A stretch of DNA of 64,000 bases from Streptomyces sp. LX-29 (GTDB taxonomy: Bacteria > Actinomycetota > Actinomycetes > Streptomycetales > Streptomycetaceae): NCBI RefSeq assembly GCF_029541745.1, contig NZ_CP089746.1, positions 6,953,559-7,017,558 on the forward strand. The letters run 5' to 3'. Each line of letters starts with the position of its first letter. Position 1 is the stretch's first letter. The position numbers and the translations under genes are program-made. Positions 33,154 through 42,551 of the stretch are shown here, piece by piece. Under the pieces are notes generated by a model that saw nothing but the letters and a program-made list of their open reading frames with translations, did no database searches and had not been told where the DNA came from.

Positions 33154-36100
33154 TCAGGGCGGGGTGAGTTCCAGCCCCATGCGCTCGGCGAGCCCCTCGG
33201 CGAGCGCCGCCACCGTGGAATGCCGCCACACGAAATTCCCCGGCAATTGGATTTCCAGGTTCCTTTCCAGGATCGACCTCAGCTCCATCGCCAGCAGCGA
33301 ATCGAATCCGAGCGCCTTCAACGGAATCTGTGGATCGAGGGAGGTGGCCCGCAACCGCAACACGGCACGGATATGGTCCGCCAGATAGATTTCCAGGGCG
33401 GCCCGGCGGCCCAGACCGACGGGGAGATCCTGCAGCCGGGCGCGAATCCCGTCGTCACGCGGCGGCCCGCCGTCACCCGTCCGTTCGGCGTCGGCCGGCC
33501 GCCCGTCGCCGTCCGGTCGATCGTCCCGGGTGAACAGACCGAAGAAGTCCGAACGCCGCCCCGCGGCGGGCACCCAGGTGTCCGGCTCGCCGGGGATGAC
33601 GCCGGTCTGCGTCCGCCGATGGCGCAGCAGCAACTCCAGCGCCGTCAGGCCCTCCTCGGTGGAGAGGGTCCGATAGCCGCGGGCGGCGAAGTCGGTGGCG
33701 ACACCGGTCTCGCCCCACGGACCCCAGTTCACCGCCAGCGTCGGCAGTCCGCGCGCGGAACGCCACGCGGCGAAGCCGTCCAGCCAGGAGTTGGCGGCGG
33801 CGTAGGCGCCCTGCCCCGGGTTGCCCAGCAGCGAGGCCATCGAGGAGAACACCACGAACCAGTCCAGTTGGCGGTCGGCCGTCACCTGGTGCAGCCGCCA
33901 CGCGCCGACCGCCTTGGGCGCCCAGACCCGACGCAGCTGGTCGTCCCGGATGTTGACCACCGCGGCGTCCTCCAGCGCCATGGCGCAGTGCACGACCCCG
34001 TACAGCGGGGCTCCCTCGGCCTCGACCGCGGCCATGAGCCGTTCGCCGGTGCGCGCGTCGGCGATGTCGCCGAGGACGACGGTGATCCGGGTTCCGCCCG
34101 CGGTGAGTTCGTCCAGGAGTTCCGCGACGACCGGGGAGGGGCGACTGCGCCCGTTGAGCACGAGGTGCCCGGCCCCCCGGTCGGCGAGCCAGCGCGCGGT
34201 GGCCAGCCCCAGGCCGCGCAGCCCGCCGGTGACCAGATAGGCGCCGCCCGGCCGGACCGTCGGCGCCCCCTCCGGCAGCACCGCGGTCGCCTCGCCGCGC
34301 TCCGGGACGGTCAGCACCACCTTGCCGATATGACGGGCCTGCGCCATGTGCCGGAAGGCGTCGGTGGCCGCGGAGAGCGGGAACGCGATGCCCGGCAGCG
34401 ACTTCAGCCGACCCGCCGCCACCTCGCCCAGCACCTCCCGCAGCAGGGCGGCGAAGGCGTCCGGGCGGGCCCGCTGCAGCTCGATCAGGTCCACGGTGCT
34501 GAGGGTGATGTTGTGGCGCAGCGGCGCGAGCCCCAGCGGGCTGTCCGCGAGGATGTCGCGCACGCCCAGCTCGACGAAGCGGCCGAACGGGCGGAGCGTC
34601 TCCAGACCGGCTCGGATCGCCGCCCCCGACAGGGAGTTGAGGACCACGTCGACGCCCTCGCCGCCGGTCGCCTCCCACACCTGGTCGCGGAAGTCCAGCG
34701 ATCGGGAGTCCATCACCTCCGCGACGCCCATGGCGCGCAGACAGCGCCGCTTCTCCTCGCTGCCCGCGGTGGCCAGCACCTCGGCGCCCAGCGTACGGGC
34801 CACCTCGATCGCGGCCAGCCCGGTGCCGCCGGTCGCCGAGTGGATCAGCACCCGCTCGCCCGCCGTGAGCCGAGCGACCTCGCGCAGCGCGTACCAGGCG
34901 GTGAGGTACGCCACCGGCAGCCGCGCCGCCACGACGGGGTCGAGACCGGCCGGCAGCGGCGCGACGGCCGCGCTGGACACCGTGAGGAAGGAGCCGAAGG
35001 CCCCGCCCCGCAGGTCGACCGCCAACACCTGGTCACCGGGGCGGACCTCGGTCACCCCGGGACCGGTCGCGGTGACGACGCCCGCGCACTCGAAGCCGAT
35101 CCGGTACTGGACGTCCCGGTCGCCGGGGAGCAGCCCCATGGCGGTGAGCACGTCGCGGAAGTTGAGCCCGGCGGCCTGGACGCGCAGCTCCACCTCGCCC
35201 TGGCCCGGCACCCGGCGCCCGACGGCGGCCAGCTCCAGACTCCCCAGGTCGCCGAGGTGGGCCGCCCGCAGCCGGAACCCGTCCAACCCGTACCGCACGG
35301 TCCGGGCGGCCGCCCCGGTCCGCTCCCACTCCGCCGGGGAGACGCGGCCGAGCCGGGAGACGTAGCGCTCCGTGCCGCGCAGCCCGACCTCGTCCGCCAC
35401 CCCGTCACCGGCGAGTTCCGCGGCCACGCCGCGCAGCTCGGCGTCGGCCGGGTCGGCGTCCACCAGCGTCGCCCGGAGCTCGGGGTGCTCGAGCGCGAGT
35501 ACGCGCACCAGTCCGCGCAGGGCGCTCGGCCCCAGGTCGGTCTCCTCGCCCGGGAGCACCGCGCGCGCCCCGCGGGTGACCGCGTAGAGCCGTGGCGGGG
35601 TGCCGGGCACGTCGGCGGCCACCTGGGCGAGGGCGACCAGGAACCGCGCGTGCCGCAGCCCGGCCACGGTCGGATCCTCGCCGGGGCGCGCCTCGCACAG
35701 CAGGGCCACGGAGCGCGGCGGCACCGAGCGGGTGGACAGCCGCCAGGCGAGGGTCTCCCGGAGGGACTCCACCGGCTCGTCCCCGTCCGGGCCGGTCCAT
35801 ACCTCCACCTGTGCCCCGGTCGCCTGCAGGGACTGTTCCAGCGTGCGCACCGAACTGCCGTTGCCGCCGGTGATCACCACGTCCTTGGGCGCGGTGCCCG
35901 GCGTCGACTCCCCGAGAGCGGCGGGCTGCCAGCCGGCCTGGAGGAACCAGTCCTCGGTCCGGTCGGGAGCCGGCTCGGTACGCCGGGCGAAGCGCAGGCC
36001 GTCGACGGCCAGCACCGGCCGGCCCGCCTCGTCCAGCAGGCGCACATGCCCCGTCACGGAGTCGGCCGCGGGGTCGACGAGACGCACCTGCCCGTAGACC

Positions 36101-39100
36101 GCGGTCGACGGATCGCCGAGGACCCGCACCGCCCGCATCCCCACCGGCAGGATCAGGGACGGCTCGGTCTCCGGGATCAGACAGGCCATGGGGAGTTGGG
36201 CGCAGAGGTCGACGAGCACGGGGTGCACGGCCAGCCCGTGCTCGGGCGCCCAGGCGGCCGCGGGCAGTTCGAGCCGCGCCCAGAAGCCGTCACCGCGGCG
36301 CGAGGCGTACAGCTCGGTGACGCCCTGGAACGCCGGACCGTGCACCAGGCCGCAGGCCCGCATGCTCGCGTACAGGGCGGCCGGGTCGAGCGACAGGGGG
36401 TGACGCTGCGCCAGGCTGTCCACCGACTCCGGCCGGGGCTGCCGCGGCACGGTGCGACGGTGTAGCTCGGCGGTGGCCTGCCGGACCCATCCGCCCTCCG
36501 GGTCGCGGCCGAAGATCTCACACCGGGCGCGGTCCGGCCCGGTGGGCGTCACCGTCGTGGCGACGGGGGTGAGCTCCGCCAGCCGCAGCAACTCCAGGAA
36601 CCGGAGGTCGATCACGTCGATCTCCTCCGGTGGCGCGTCGAAGACCGCGCAGCCGCAGGTCAGCGCGAGGGCGTGGTGGGCCGCCCCGGGCAGGACGGTG
36701 GAGCCGTGCACCGTGTGGTCCGCCAACCACGGCAGTGCTCCGGTCCCGGCCTCGCCGCGCCAGTAGTGCACCGCCGGGTCGCCGGGAGCCTCCCGGCGGA
36801 CGCCCGGCAGCGGCGCTCCCGTCCCGCCCTCCGCCGCCGGACTCGCGGCTGGTGCCGCCGTCGGCGTCGCCGCAGGTCCCGCCGCCGGTTCCGTCGCCGG
36901 GCCCGCCGCCAGCGGGGCGGGCGGCACCCAGTGGCGCTGCCGGTCGAAGACGATGGGCGGCACCTCGGCCAGTCGGCCGTCGCCGTAGAGGACGGTCCAG
37001 TCCACCGGCACACCGGCGCAGTGCAGCGCGGCCAACTGGGTGCGGAAGGTGGCACGTTCGGGCTCGCCGCGACGCAGCGTGGGCACCACCACGGCCGCGT
37101 CCGGCGGCCCGGGCAGGCTCCGCGCGAGGGAGTGGGCCACCACCGGGTGCGGGGAGACCTCCACGTACACCCGATGGCGATCGGCCGCGGCGGCGGCCAG
37201 CGCGGCGGTGAACCGGACCGGCCGGCGCAGGTTCGCGCACCAGTAGGCGGCGTCGAAGCCGGCCGGTTCCGTCGGCTCGTCCAACACGGTCGAGTAGAAG
37301 GGCAGCCCGGGCCGGCGGGGCTCCACTTCCGCGAGGGCCGCGGCCAGTTCCGGGAGCAGCGGGTCCACCTGGGGGGAGTGGGAGGCGACGTCGACGGCGA
37401 TCATCGCGGCCGGAAGCGAGCGGGCCTCCCAGACGGCGACCAGCCGCTCGACCTGAGTGGTGTCCCCCGCGATCACCGTGGATCCGGGGGCGGCCAGCAC
37501 CGCGACCGAGACCCCGTCGGCGCCCGCGGCCGTGAGTTCCTCCGCCACCTCCCGCGCCCCCAGCCCCACGGTCGCCATGGCCCCACTGCCGGCGATCCGC
37601 TCCAGCAGCGCGGAGCGGCGGCAGACCACCCGCACCCCGTCCGCCAGGGAGAGCCCGCCGGCCACCACGGCGGCGGCGACCTCGCCGAGGGAGTGGCCGA
37701 TGACCGCGGCCGGTTCGACCCCATGGGCCCGCCACAGCGCGGCGAGCGCCACCTGGAGGGCGAACAGCGCGGGCTGCACCCGCCCGCACCCGTCGAGCGG
37801 GGCGCCGCGGCGGATCGCGTCGAGGACGCGCAGACCGCTCTCGGCGCGGATCAGCGCGTCGACCTCCGTCAGCGCCTCGGCGAAGGCCGGCTCCTCTGCC
37901 AGCAGCGCGCGCCCCATGCCCGGCCACTGCGATCCGTGCCCGGAGAACACCCACACCGGGCGCCGGACGACATCCGGTCCCACCCCGCCGGACACGGTAC
38001 GGGGACCCGCTTGTCCCGCGGCGAACCCTCGCAGCTCGGCGACCAGTTCGCCGCGCGTGGCGGCCACCACGCCGAGTCTCCCCCGGCCGGGGCAGCGCCG
38101 CAGCGCGAGGGTGTGGGCGACGTCCCGCAGCGGCGCCTCGGCCCCGTCGTCCTCCAGCCAGTCCGCCAGTCGCCGGGCCGCGGTCGGCAGCGCGTCCGGC
38201 GAACCTGCGGGAACCAGGAAGACCTCGGGCCGCGGCGCGGCCTCGCGGTGGTCGGGGCGGTCGTGATGGTCGGGGCGGTCGGGGCCGTCCGAGCTGTCGT
38301 TGCGGTCGGCGCGGTCGTGGCGGTCGGCGCTGTCGGGGCGGTCGGGGCGCACCGCGCGGGGGAGCGGCCGGCGGGCCGGCGGCGCCTGCGCCAGCACGGC
38401 GTGCGCGTTGGTCCCGGAGAACCCGAAGGAGGAGACGGCCGCCAGGCGCGGCTCCGCGGGCGTCGGCCAGGGGGTGAGCGCCGTGGGCACGAAGAACCGG
38501 GTGCGCTCCGGCGAGAGGGCCGGATTCCACCGGGTGAAGTGCAGATTGGGCGGGATGAGGCCGTTTCCCAGACAGAGGATCGCCTTGATCAGTCCGGTCA
38601 CCCCGGCGGCCGGTTCGAGGTGGCCGAGGTTGGTCTTGACCGAGGTGAGCGCGCAGCGATCACGCCCCTGCCCGTACACCGCGGTCAGTCCGGCGAACTC
38701 CGTCGGGTCGCCCAACGGGGTGCCGGTGCCGTGGGCCTCCACCATCCCGACCTCGCCGGGATCGACCCCGGCGCGGGCCAGCGCCTCCTCGTACAGGGCC
38801 TGTTGGGCGGCGGCCGAGGGGGCGGCGAGGCCGTCCGAGGCGCCGTCCTGGTTCACCGCCGTGCCGCGCACCACGGCCAGCACCCGGTCGTCGTCCCGCA
38901 GCGCCTCGCCGAGGCGCTTCAGTACGACGATCCCGCACCCCTCGCCGCGCACGAAGCCGTCGGCCGCCGCGTCGAAGCTGTGGCAGCGCCCGGTCGGCGA
39001 GAGCATGCCCATCCTGGCGAAGGAGCCGGTGACCCGCGTCCCCAGGGCGAGCGAGACGCCCCCGACCAGGGCGAGGTCGCACTCGCCGGAGCGCAGCGCC

Positions 39101-39684
39101 TGGCCGGCGAGGTGGAGCGCCACCAGCGACGACGAGCAGGCCGTGTCGAGCGCCAGGCACGGGCCGTGCAGCCCCAGCAGGTAGGAGATCCGGCCCGGGG
39201 CCACACAGTGGCCGTTGGTCAGCACGGAGCCCTCGAGGGACTGGGGGAGCTCGGCGAGCCGCTCCATGTAGTCGCCGTAGCTGAGCCCGACGAAGACCCC
39301 CGTCCGGGTGCCCTTCAGCCGGTCCGGGGCGAATCCTCCGTGCTCCAGGGCTTCCCACGCCACCTCCAGCAGCAGCCGGTGCTGTGGGTCGAGCACATCC
39401 GCCTCGCGACCGGACACGCCGAAGAAGCCGGCGTCGAAGCCGGACACGTCGCTCAGATAGCCGCCCTGGGCGACCGCGTCGGCGCCCCGGCGGTCGGGTT
39501 CCGGGGCCGGGTCCGGCAGCAGCTCGGGCCGGCCGGGTGGCGGCTCCCCCACGGCGTCCCGTCCGTCCCGCAGCAACTGCCAGAAGGCGGCGGGGGTGTC
39601 CGCTCCGCCGGGGAGCCGGCACCCCATGCCGACCACGGCGACATCCGTCATCGCATCGCCGGACCCTCGCGTGTGGTGGTCCAT
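33154..39684 (-). CDS. single-module fully reducing type I PKS (KS-AT-DH-ER-KR-ACP)
   Basis: 2176 aa; GAGGACGCG precedes ATG 39684 (ATG 39651 possible). KS (about 13-430) has Cys183 in DTACSSS, EAHGTGT and NLGHLEPAAG. AT (about 560-880) has Ser665 in GHSLGE and VASHSPQVDP, the motif of mycobacterial-type/methylmalonyl-like ATs. DH has His990 in HTVHGSTVLP and Asp in HPVLVDLCAQ. ER (about 1480-1790) has HSATGGTGLAA. KR (about 1810-2000) has TGGLRGLGLA and YAAANSWLDG. ACP has Ser about 2128 in LGFDSLLAMEL. An Asp/Arg/His tract lies at about 447-480. Every reductive domain looks intact, so an iterative, saturated, possibly methyl-branched chain is likely. No thioesterase. Downstream of the atypical KS by 75 bp. 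Confidence 0.85.
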   Translation of the reverse strand: MDHHTRGSGDAMTDVAVVGMGCRLPGGADTPAAFWQLLRDGRDAVGEPPPGRPELLPDPAPEPDRRGADAVAQGGYLSDVSGFDAGFFGVSGREADVLDPQHRLLLEVAWEALEHGGFAPDRLKGTRTGVFVGLSYGDYMERLAELPQSLEGSVLTNGHCVAPGRISYLLGLHGPCLALDTACSSSLVALHLAGQALRSGECDLALVGGVSLALGTRVTGSFARMGMLSPTGRCHSFDAAADGFVRGEGCGIVVLKRLGEALRDDDRVLAVVRGTAVNQDGASDGLAAPSAAAQQALYEEALARAGVDPGEVGMVEAHGTGTPLGDPTEFAGLTAVYGQGRDRCALTSVKTNLGHLEPAAGVTGLIKAILCLGNGLIPPNLHFTRWNPALSPERTRFFVPTALTPWPTPAEPRLAAVSSFGFSGTNAHAVLAQAPPARRPLPRAVRPDRPDSADRHDRADRNDSSDGPDRPDHHDRPDHREAAPRPEVFLVPAGSPDALPTAARRLADWLEDDGAEAPLRDVAHTLALRRCPGRGRLGVVAATRGELVAELRGFAAGQAGPRTVSGGVGPDVVRRPVWVFSGHGSQWPGMGRALLAEEPAFAEALTEVDALIRAESGLRVLDAIRRGAPLDGCGRVQPALFALQVALAALWRAHGVEPAAVIGHSLGEVAAAVVAGGLSLADGVRVVCRRSALLERIAGSGAMATVGLGAREVAEELTAAGADGVSVAVLAAPGSTVIAGDTTQVERLVAVWEARSLPAAMIAVDVASHSPQVDPLLPELAAALAEVEPRRPGLPFYSTVLDEPTEPAGFDAAYWCANLRRPVRFTAALAAAAADRHRVYVEVSPHPVVAHSLARSLPGPPDAAVVVPTLRRGEPERATFRTQLAALHCAGVPVDWTVLYGDGRLAEVPPIVFDRQRHWVPPAPLAAGPATEPAAGPAATPTAAPAASPAAEGGTGAPLPGVRREAPGDPAVHYWRGEAGTGALPWLADHTVHGSTVLPGAAHHALALTCGCAVFDAPPEEIDVIDLRFLELLRLAELTPVATTVTPTGPDRARCEIFGRDPEGGWVRQATAELHRRTVPRQPRPESVDSLAQRHPLSLDPAALYASMRACGLVHGPAFQGVTELYASRRGDGFWARLELPAAAWAPEHGLAVHPVLVDLCAQLPMACLIPETEPSLILPVGMRAVRVLGDPSTAVYGQVRLVDPAADSVTGHVRLLDEAGRPVLAVDGLRFARRTEPAPDRTEDWFLQAGWQPAALGESTPGTAPKDVVITGGNGSSVRTLEQSLQATGAQVEVWTGPDGDEPVESLRETLAWRLSTRSVPPRSVALLCEARPGEDPTVAGLRHARFLVALAQVAADVPGTPPRLYAVTRGARAVLPGEETDLGPSALRGLVRVLALEHPELRATLVDADPADAELRGVAAELAGDGVADEVGLRGTERYVSRLGRVSPAEWERTGAAARTVRYGLDGFRLRAAHLGDLGSLELAAVGRRVPGQGEVELRVQAAGLNFRDVLTAMGLLPGDRDVQYRIGFECAGVVTATGPGVTEVRPGDQVLAVDLRGGAFGSFLTVSSAAVAPLPAGLDPVVAARLPVAYLTAWYALREVARLTAGERVLIHSATGGTGLAAIEVARTLGAEVLATAGSEEKRRCLRAMGVAEVMDSRSLDFRDQVWEATGGEGVDVVLNSLSGAAIRAGLETLRPFGRFVELGVRDILADSPLGLAPLRHNITLSTVDLIELQRARPDAFAALLREVLGEVAAGRLKSLPGIAFPLSAATDAFRHMAQARHIGKVVLTVPERGEATAVLPEGAPTVRPGGAYLVTGGLRGLGLATARWLADRGAGHLVLNGRSRPSPVVAELLDELTAGGTRITVVLGDIADARTGERLMAAVEAEGAPLYGVVHCAMALEDAAVVNIRDDQLRRVWAPKAVGAWRLHQVTADRQLDWFVVFSSMASLLGNPGQGAYAAANSWLDGFAAWRSARGLPTLAVNWGPWGETGVATDFAARGYRTLSTEEGLTALELLLRHRRTQTGVIPGEPDTWVPAAGRRSDFFGLFTRDDRPDGDGRPADAERTGDGGPPRDDGIRARLQDLPVGLGRRAALEIYLADHIRAVLRLRATSLDPQIPLKALGFDSLLAMELRSILERNLEIQLPGNFVWRHSTVAALAEGLAERMGLELTPP

Positions 39685-39759
39685 CGCGTCCTCTTTCCTC
39701 GTTCTCGGTTCCTCGCGGGGCGGCCGGCCACTGAGGGAGGGGCCGCCCCGCCGCCGCGG

Positions 39760-41124
39760 TCAGGCAGCATCCGGGCGACCCAGCAGGACGACGTGCTTCG
39801 CCCCGCCGACCTGGTAGTTGAAGTTGAGCGCGTAATCGAAGTCGAGCCGCCGCGGGTGGACGCCCGGCACCGGGTCGAAGGGCAGCCCCTCGACGGGTTG
39901 TTCGCAGTTGGCGGTCGGGCAGACCTCGCCGCGTTCCAGCATCAGCGTCGTCAGGGCGACGCCCAGGCAGCCGGCCGGTGCCCCGTTGTGACCGAAGCAG
40001 CCCTCCTGCGAGGACATCAGCGGCTCGACGCCCTCGCCGTACAGCTCGCGCACCGCGTTCGACTCGAAGGCGGTCACCACGACATTGCCGTCACTGCCGC
40101 CGTGGATGTACGGGATCTGCTCGATGCGCCACCGGTCGCCCAGGCACCTGCGCACGGCCGTCACCAGTTCGGCGCCGGACTCGTCGGCGGCGAGCGGGTT
40201 CCCCAGCCCGTCCCGGGTCAGGGCGGTGGCCAGGACCTGGCCGTAGGTGTAGGCACCGCGGCGCTCCGCGTGCTCGCGGCTCTCCAGGATCACGGTCGCC
40301 GCCCCCTCGCCGTGGTTGATGCTGCTCGCGCGGCGGTCGTACGGACGCATCAGCGACTCGAACGAGGGCACCAGGTCGGGCATGCCCTCGGCGTCGGGCA
40401 CCACGTCGGCCCGTGCCACGTCGGCTCGCACCGTGTCGTACGCCGCCTGGGTGTCGCGCAGCAGACGCTGGATGTTCTGCAGCAGCCGCAGGTTGAAGAC
40501 GTCCACCCCGGTGACGATCGCGAGGTCGACCTCGCCGTGGGCGATCATCCGACGGGCGTTGCCGATCTGGACGGCGGAGGAGGCGCAGCCGCAGGAGACC
40601 GTGAAGCACGGCCCCGTGGACCGGGCCAGGGCGGACTGGACGAGGGCGACGTCGGACGGGGTCATGGCCTGTTCGGCGGAGACGAACAGATCCATGGCCG
40701 CCAGCCCGCCCACCGCGTCGGGATCGGCGCCGAGCACCGACAGGTAGCTGTCGATGTTGGTGTCCACACTGCCGCGCCCGACCAGGATGGCGGCTTCCTG
40801 GAGATCGCCGGCGCGGTAGTTGAGTTGCCCGTCCGCGCAGGCTTCCGCCATGGCCATCAGGCCGAATCGATGGGCGGCGGTGTAATGCCGGGAGAAGAAT
40901 TCCGGAATATCGGGGAGTCGTTCCTCGAACATCGCGGGAGTGAGGTTCACGGAGCCGAAGTAGACTTCGTCCCGGGCGAGACACGTGGCGCCCCGGGAGG
41001 CGATGTCCCACAACTCGGCCGCGGTACGGACCGGTTCGTGGATGCCAGGCAGGCAGAAGCCCATTCCGGTGACCATGACATCTCTGGCGTTTCCGGCGTG
41101 TCGGCCGGCCTCTTGTGTATTCAT
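39760..41124 (-). CDS. atypical stand-alone ketosynthase paired with the PKS
   Basis: 454 aa; GGAGG precedes the ATG. The KS fold is recognisable (VMVTGMGFCLPGIHEP near the start), with active-site-equivalent Cys180 in VSCGCASS, His341 in IHGGSDGN in place of HGTGT, and His379 in CFGHNGAPAG. The family Lys before the second His is replaced by Glu374. HGEGAATVIL also matches condensing enzymes. It could prime, extend or transfer the chain of the adjacent PKS, or be a thiolase-fold variant with new chemistry. It is the immediate upstream partner of the PKS, and a CACCGAAGT repeat lies upstream. Confidence 0.75.
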   Translation of the reverse strand: MNTQEAGRHAGNARDVMVTGMGFCLPGIHEPVRTAAELWDIASRGATCLARDEVYFGSVNLTPAMFEERLPDIPEFFSRHYTAAHRFGLMAMAEACADGQLNYRAGDLQEAAILVGRGSVDTNIDSYLSVLGADPDAVGGLAAMDLFVSAEQAMTPSDVALVQSALARSTGPCFTVSCGCASSAVQIGNARRMIAHGEVDLAIVTGVDVFNLRLLQNIQRLLRDTQAAYDTVRADVARADVVPDAEGMPDLVPSFESLMRPYDRRASSINHGEGAATVILESREHAERRGAYTYGQVLATALTRDGLGNPLAADESGAELVTAVRRCLGDRWRIEQIPYIHGGSDGNVVVTAFESNAVRELYGEGVEPLMSSQEGCFGHNGAPAGCLGVALTTLMLERGEVCPTANCEQPVEGLPFDPVPGVHPRRLDFDYALNFNYQVGGAKHVVLLGRPDAA

Positions 41125-41183
41125 GGAGTGCCTCCGGGCGTGGGGGAATTACGCATGGATTCCCTCCTGCGGGGATGCGACTT

Positions 41184-41229
41184 CACCGAAGTACGGCTTG
41201 TCGCTGGGCGTTTGACTTTAACTTCGGTG
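41184..41229. promoter_or_regulatory. inverted repeat upstream of the atypical KS
   Basis: CACCGAAGT (41184-41192) and ACTTCGGTG (41221-41229) are perfect 9-bp arms 28 bp apart, 60-105 bp before the KS start on the minus strand. Local AT-rich sequence (TTTGACTTTAAC) between the arms suggests a promoter/operator. Confidence 0.45.
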
Positions 41230-41355
41230 GATGAGGTGAGGAAGGGAGTGAATGATGCGTAGGGGTGGTACGAGAAGGTATTCACGGGTGCGGCGAAAGA
41301 GGTTCTGGCAAAGGCCGGAGAGGACGGTGAAGAGAAGGTGGAGAAAGCAGGGAAA

Positions 41356-41382
41356 GGTGCCCTTCCCGTGGGGAAGGGCACC
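41356..41382. terminator. intrinsic terminator after the four-repeat TIG gene
   Basis: GGTGCCCTTCCC-GTG-GGGAAGGGCACC, perfect 12-bp stem with 3-nt loop, 27 bp past the minus-strand stop at 41409. On that strand it is followed by TTTCCCTGCTTTCTCC, so it looks like a true intrinsic terminator. Confidence 0.75.
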
Positions 41383-41408
41383 AGGGCGATGTCGGAGCCG
41401 GCCGGCCC

Positions 41409-42467
41409 TCAGATGGCGGGCGCCGGAAGATACGTATAGGAAATCCCGGAACCGACGCCTCCAGGGGTGGTGACGGTGATCGGCGCGGTGCCGCTCCCGG
41501 GCGGGACCACCGCGGTGAGCCGGGTGTCGGAGAGCACGGTGAAGGACGCCGAGGCGGAGCCGAACCGCACCGCGGAGGCCCAGGTGAGGCCGGTGCCGAC
41601 GAGGGTGACGCTGTCGCCGCCGGACTGCGGGCCGCCGCCCGGGCTGACGGAGACGAGCACCGGGGCCGCGAGATAGCCGTAGCGGACCCCGTTGCTGACG
41701 CCGGCGGTCGTCTCGACGGTGATCTGCGCGGTGCCGATCCCCGGCGGGGCGACCGCGGTGATCGAGGTGTCGGACACGACGGTGAAGGACGGGGCCGGCA
41801 CGCTCCCGAAGCGCACCGCGGTGGCCGTGGAGAGGTGGTGGCCGGTGAGCGTCACGGTGTTCCCGCCGCCGACGGGGCCCATGTCGGGACTGACACCGGT
41901 GAGCGTCGGCGCGCCCAGGTAGTAGTAGGGCAGGCCGTCGCTGACACCGCCCGGGGTGGTGACGGTGACCGCGACCGGGCCGACCACGCCGGGCGGCACG
42001 ACGGCGCTGATGCGGGTCGCGGAGACCACGGTGAAGGAGGTCGCCGGGGCGGCTCCGAAGTGGACGGCCGTGGCCCCGGTCAGACCCGTCCCCGTCAGCG
42101 CGACGACGTTCCCCCCGGATACCGGGCCCGAGTCGGGGGTGATCGCGGTCAGCCGGGGGGCGGCCACGGTGAGGTAGGTGTAGGTGACGTTCTGGGTGCT
42201 CGTGCCGCCGAACAGCGTGCTCACGCTGACCCGGACGGTGCCGGTGCCGGGCGGCGTCACCGCGGTGATCCGTGAGGTGGACTCGACGGTGAAGCGGATG
42301 GCGGGCATCTGGCCGAACCACACCGCGGTGACCGCGCTGAAGCCCGAGCCGGTCAGCGTGACGAGCGCGCCGCCCGCGGCGGGGCCCGACGACGGGGAGA
42401 CGGAACCGACGACGGGCCCTGCCTGCTGGGCGCTCTGACGGCCTGATGGATCGTGGAGCTCACGCAT
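41409..42467 (-). CDS. IPT/TIG-repeat protein with four repeats
   Basis: 352 aa; GGAAAGGGATTCC precedes the ATG. After about 18 residues there are four ~80-aa IPT/TIG (immunoglobulin-like) repeats, each opening with SPSSGPAAGG-, TPDSGPVSGG-, SPDMGPVGGG- or SPGGGPQSGG-type turns and ending in a GVSDGLPYYYL-like strand. There is no signal peptide, membrane segment or sorting motif. IPT/TIG domains are usually extracellular binding or spacer modules, so export would have to use another route. It follows the second TIG gene by 84 bp with a strong hairpin between. Binding partner unknown. Confidence 0.8.
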   Translation of the reverse strand: MRELHDPSGRQSAQQAGPVVGSVSPSSGPAAGGALVTLTGSGFSAVTAVWFGQMPAIRFTVESTSRITAVTPPGTGTVRVSVSTLFGGTSTQNVTYTYLTVAAPRLTAITPDSGPVSGGNVVALTGTGLTGATAVHFGAAPATSFTVVSATRISAVVPPGVVGPVAVTVTTPGGVSDGLPYYYLGAPTLTGVSPDMGPVGGGNTVTLTGHHLSTATAVRFGSVPAPSFTVVSDTSITAVAPPGIGTAQITVETTAGVSNGVRYGYLAAPVLVSVSPGGGPQSGGDSVTLVGTGLTWASAVRFGSASASFTVLSDTRLTAVVPPGSGTAPITVTTPGGVGSGISYTYLPAPAI

Positions 42468-42485
42468 GGAATCCCTTTCCGGGGA

Positions 42486-42522
42486 GAGCCCCGGCCGGAG
42501 GGGGGTTGACCGGCCGGGGCTC
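42486..42522. terminator. strong hairpin between the two TIG genes
   Basis: Perfect 13-bp stem GAGCCCCGGCCGG / CCGGCCGGGGCTC, 11-nt loop. It ends 18 bp upstream of the downstream TIG gene's start, so it may terminate, attenuate or stabilise transcripts and set different levels of the two proteins. Confidence 0.55.
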
Positions 42523-42551
42523 GCTTTGCGGGGCCGTGGGCGGGCCTTGGG

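Noticed and set aside
36673..41262. Very long plus-strand open frame opposite the reducing PKS and KS
   Set aside because: Antisense shadow of high-GC coding sequence; composition is Arg/Gly/Pro/His-rich, with no domain and no ribosome binding site.
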